A stretch of DNA of 64,000 nucleotides from Deltaproteobacteria bacterium. GTDB taxonomy: Bacteria > Desulfobacterota > Desulfobaccia > Desulfobaccales > 0-14-0-80-60-11. A program made the position numbers and the translations under genes. Positions 62,455 to 64,000 of this stretch are shown in pieces; positions within the stretch are counted from its first letter, which is position 1, and every line of letters begins with the position of its first letter. A model generated the notes under the pieces. The model ran no database searches and was not told the DNA's origin. It saw nothing but the letters and a program-made list of their open reading frames with translations. The stretch lies in contig JAMCQY010000225.1 of the NCBI GenBank assembly GCA_023381945.1, positions 1 through 64,000 on the forward strand, read 5' to 3'.

Positions 62455-62973
62455 CTAAAGCCCGATATGAAGGAAGTCACAACGCTGGCTAACGGGAATA
62501 CTCTCCCAATGTTTACCACCTTTGTAGCGATAGATACCGATATCTATACGCCGGACTGGAGATTGGGCGAAGTACGGCAATATTATTGCAAGGTGGCCAG
62601 CCCGGGAGATCATGGGATGAGCCCGGTCAGAAGAGCTCTGTTCTGCGCTGCCTGGATGTGTATGTACATCGGCGATAATGGTAAGGCCACATTGTCTGCA
62701 TTGCTCCCAAAGCGTACCGAAGTAACGACCATCAAAATGAACGATGCCACTGTTCAGACAGCGGGGATCGAGGTCATCATAAAGCACAAAGTCTACGATC
62801 CGGGCGCGTCCGTTTCCGCGCAAGCCCAAGAGGAACGCTCCGCTTTCGCGAATTTTCCCCCGGCCGCGGTTTCGAAGTTCTGCAAGGAGCCGACGCCAGA
62901 GAAACCAGGAGCAGGAGATCTCATGTCTCGGCGCCCAGAGGCGCCTTATAGTCTCGGCAATTGAGAAGTTCAT
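62455..62973 (-). CDS. bilD: JAMM/Mov34 deubiquitinase-like peptidase of a Bil-type operon
   Basis: A 172-aa JAB-domain metallopeptidase. The metal site has Glu43 in RESGAFLLG, His104/His106 in DVHTHPGS and Asp116 in SSSDRAHP. The spacing after HTH is one residue shorter than the usual JAMM pattern. It would process the C-terminus of the ubiquitin-like precursor and remove it from targets. The start overlaps the E2 gene by 53 bp; a later non-ATG start cannot be excluded. Symbol tentative. Confidence 0.82.
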   Translation of the reverse strand: MNFSIAETIRRLWAPRHEISCSWFLWRRLLAELRNRGRGKIRESGAFLLGLRGNGRARIVDFVLYDDLDPRCLNSGIVHFDGRYFGTLWEQCRQCGLTIIADVHTHPGSAEQSSSDRAHPMISRAGHLAIILPYFAQSPVRRIDIGIYRYKGGKHWESIPVSQRCDFLHIGL

Positions 62974-63394
62974 GAACTATCTCCAAGTATTGAACGATCC
63001 CTTCGGCAGGACGCCAGATTTTAGATGGCATTTCAGTTCGCCAGTTATCGTGACCTATGATGCTAAGACGGTCACAGGGCAAATAAAGTGCAGTGCCACC
63101 TTTCCAATCGGTGCGGAAGACGGCACCCAATCGCCCACCCCGGCTACGCGGCCAGCGATCGAAAGCAAGCACCGTGTCGCGCTCAGGATCCCAAGGCCCC
63201 GCCGTTGGCGGCGTCTGCGGATAGCCTGAGCAATCGAACCGCAGCACATAATGCCGACCATCCTTGGCGGTGATACTGATCAGGACGAAAGGCCAGCTGA
63301 TGTCTATTAAGCACCACCGGCCTTCGACCTGACCCAGACAGAATACAGGCTTACTGACATCCGCCGAAAAAGCCCTTTCGTCAGGCGCAGTCAT
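62921..63394 (-). CDS. bilB: E2-like ubiquitin-conjugating protein of a Bil-type operon
   Basis: A 157-aa protein of the UBC/RWD-like fold. [15 protein letters not shown] (Tyr58-Pro63) is the YPxxPP strand-turn of E2 enzymes. Cys107 in [14 protein letters not shown] followed by Trp118 is the likely catalytic cysteine region. The start overlaps the upstream gene by 4 bp (ATGA). In Bil systems the E2 transfers the ubiquitin-like protein to phage tail proteins; here the target is unknown. The family is very divergent and the call depends strongly on the neighbours. Confidence 0.75.
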   Translation of the reverse strand: MTAPDERAFSADVSKPVFCLGQVEGRWCLIDISWPFVLISITAKDGRHYVLRFDCSGYPQTPPTAGPWDPERDTVLAFDRWPRSRGGRLGAVFRTDWKGGTALYLPCDRLSIIGHDNWRTEMPSKIWRPAEGIVQYLEIVHELLNCRDYKAPLGAET

Positions 63395-63915
63395 TTTTGC
63401 TTCTCGTTGTCTTCTTTAACGGAACCGTTCACCCGCTGGTCGGGGACAAGATCGAATGTGAGGCGGCATTCGGGGCAGGTGGTAAGGGCACCGATGTGAG
63501 TTCCCGGCGCCGGACGATCATACGTCCCGGTTATCTGAAGTACGTGCTCACTCGCCTCCTCTTCGGTCATCCCAAATTTTTTCTCGGCTGCCCAGCGCTT
63601 GACCCGGGCGACGGTCGCACCAGGACTGAACCGGTGGTGCACTGTCTCGCCTGCGAAGTTGACAGCGACTTCGATGTGACGGCAGCGGTGCAGATGCGCC
63701 TTGATCCCCGCATGACCAACATGTGAGTTAACGACCAGGAGTTCGTCGAGAGGCTCGTCGCTATCCTCGAGGAACAAGAGTACATCGGTTTCAAGGTTGT
63801 GCTTCTCAATGATTAAATCTTTGATCCCGGCGAAGGTCTGGTTGGGGTCGACCTCGAGATGCTCAATCCCGCGGATACCTTCCCCCTGGTAAAAGATGTT
63901 GATAGAAGCCATCAT
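63391..63915 (-). CDS. bilA: Tandem ubiquitin-like protein (ISG15-like, BilA-type)
   Basis: A 174-aa protein with two beta-grasp repeats: residues about 4-78 ([20 protein letters not shown]) and 80-162 ([20 protein letters not shown], then [20 protein letters not shown]). Two domains in one chain recall ISG15 and BilA. The chain does not end in Gly: after VNG at 162-164 a polar tail of 10 residues follows, which the JAMM peptidase may remove to expose Gly164. It is the first gene of the operon, with GGAGGAATA directly before its start. Confidence 0.8.
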   Translation of the reverse strand: MMASINIFYQGEGIRGIEHLEVDPNQTFAGIKDLIIEKHNLETDVLLFLEDSDEPLDELLVVNSHVGHAGIKAHLHRCRHIEVAVNFAGETVHHRFSPGATVARVKRWAAEKKFGMTEEEASEHVLQITGTYDRPAPGTHIGALTTCPECRLTFDLVPDQRVNGSVKEDNEKQK

Positions 63916-64000
63916 TATTCCTCCTGGGAGCGAGAGTATTTGGAGTAATTGCCAGAGTTCGTCCCTTTACTGCTTTAATCGCTATGGAGGAGGAGAACCC

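Overview
The window is about 64 kb of moderately GC-rich bacterial chromosome carrying a large integrated mobile region. A housekeeping edge (infB-nusA-rimP, tRNA-Gly, ribF, tRNA-Leu) is followed by foreign DNA that probably runs to the right end. Gene content and protein style suggest a Desulfobacterota-type (former deltaproteobacterial) anaerobe; this is inference, since no 16S or other phylogenetic marker was tested.

Layout. (1) 1-4.6 kb: infB N-terminus, nusA and rimP on the minus strand, tRNA-Gly(CCC), a small zinc-binding-like protein, ribF, then tRNA-Leu(CAG) on plus. (2) 4.6-8 kb: a tyrosine integrase beside tRNA-Leu, divergent from a relaxase-like C-terminal remnant and a DUF4400-type conjugation membrane protein. 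Integrase and relaxase-like gene both appear truncated where they meet (about 5,800), and the DUF4400 protein is fused to an unrelated OB-like domain, so this end looks deletion-scarred. (3) 8-18.4 kb: a CPC-type P-type ATPase, a DUF4143 ATPase, a serine recombinase, an AcaB/PFL_4669-like ICE protein, AT-rich unknown genes, a HigBA-type toxin-antitoxin pair, a membrane protein, and parA with a ribbon-helix-helix partner. (4) 18.4-37.5 kb: a long plus-strand replication/recombination module: stand-alone NrdJ-type TSCPD protein, Gp3-like recombination directionality factor, RecB-type nuclease, SSB, a Ycf46 AAA/DUF1257/DUF2997 set, DUF3150, ArdC-like antirestriction protein, DNA methyltransferase, SNF2 helicase with an in-frame stop, toprim primase-like protein and a second DnaN clamp, closed by a strong terminator. 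(5) 37.8-60.9 kb: defense-type genes: a GHKL ATPase, a 1754-aa DUF1998-type helicase with a C-terminal nuclease-like domain, a DrmD-like SNF2 helicase, a frameshifted PglX/DrmMI-like methyltransferase, a DUF2326-type ATPase, and convergent yhaN/yhaO-like genes. (6) 61-64 kb: a minus-strand operon of tandem ubiquitin-like protein, E2-like, JAMM peptidase and E1-like protein, matching the Bil (bacterial ISG15-like) antiphage system.

The feature I consider most likely to be undescribed is not a protein. At least nine genes of the replication module have highly structured 5' leaders in which the Shine-Dalgarno sequence lies inside a stem just before the start codon, preceded by one or two C-run/G-run hairpins. 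Six leaders carry the palindrome CCCCGCYGGGG ending 56-62 nt before the start. This looks like one coordinated translational or operator-based control system for the element. The first such leader follows a run of five other hairpins between parA and the module.
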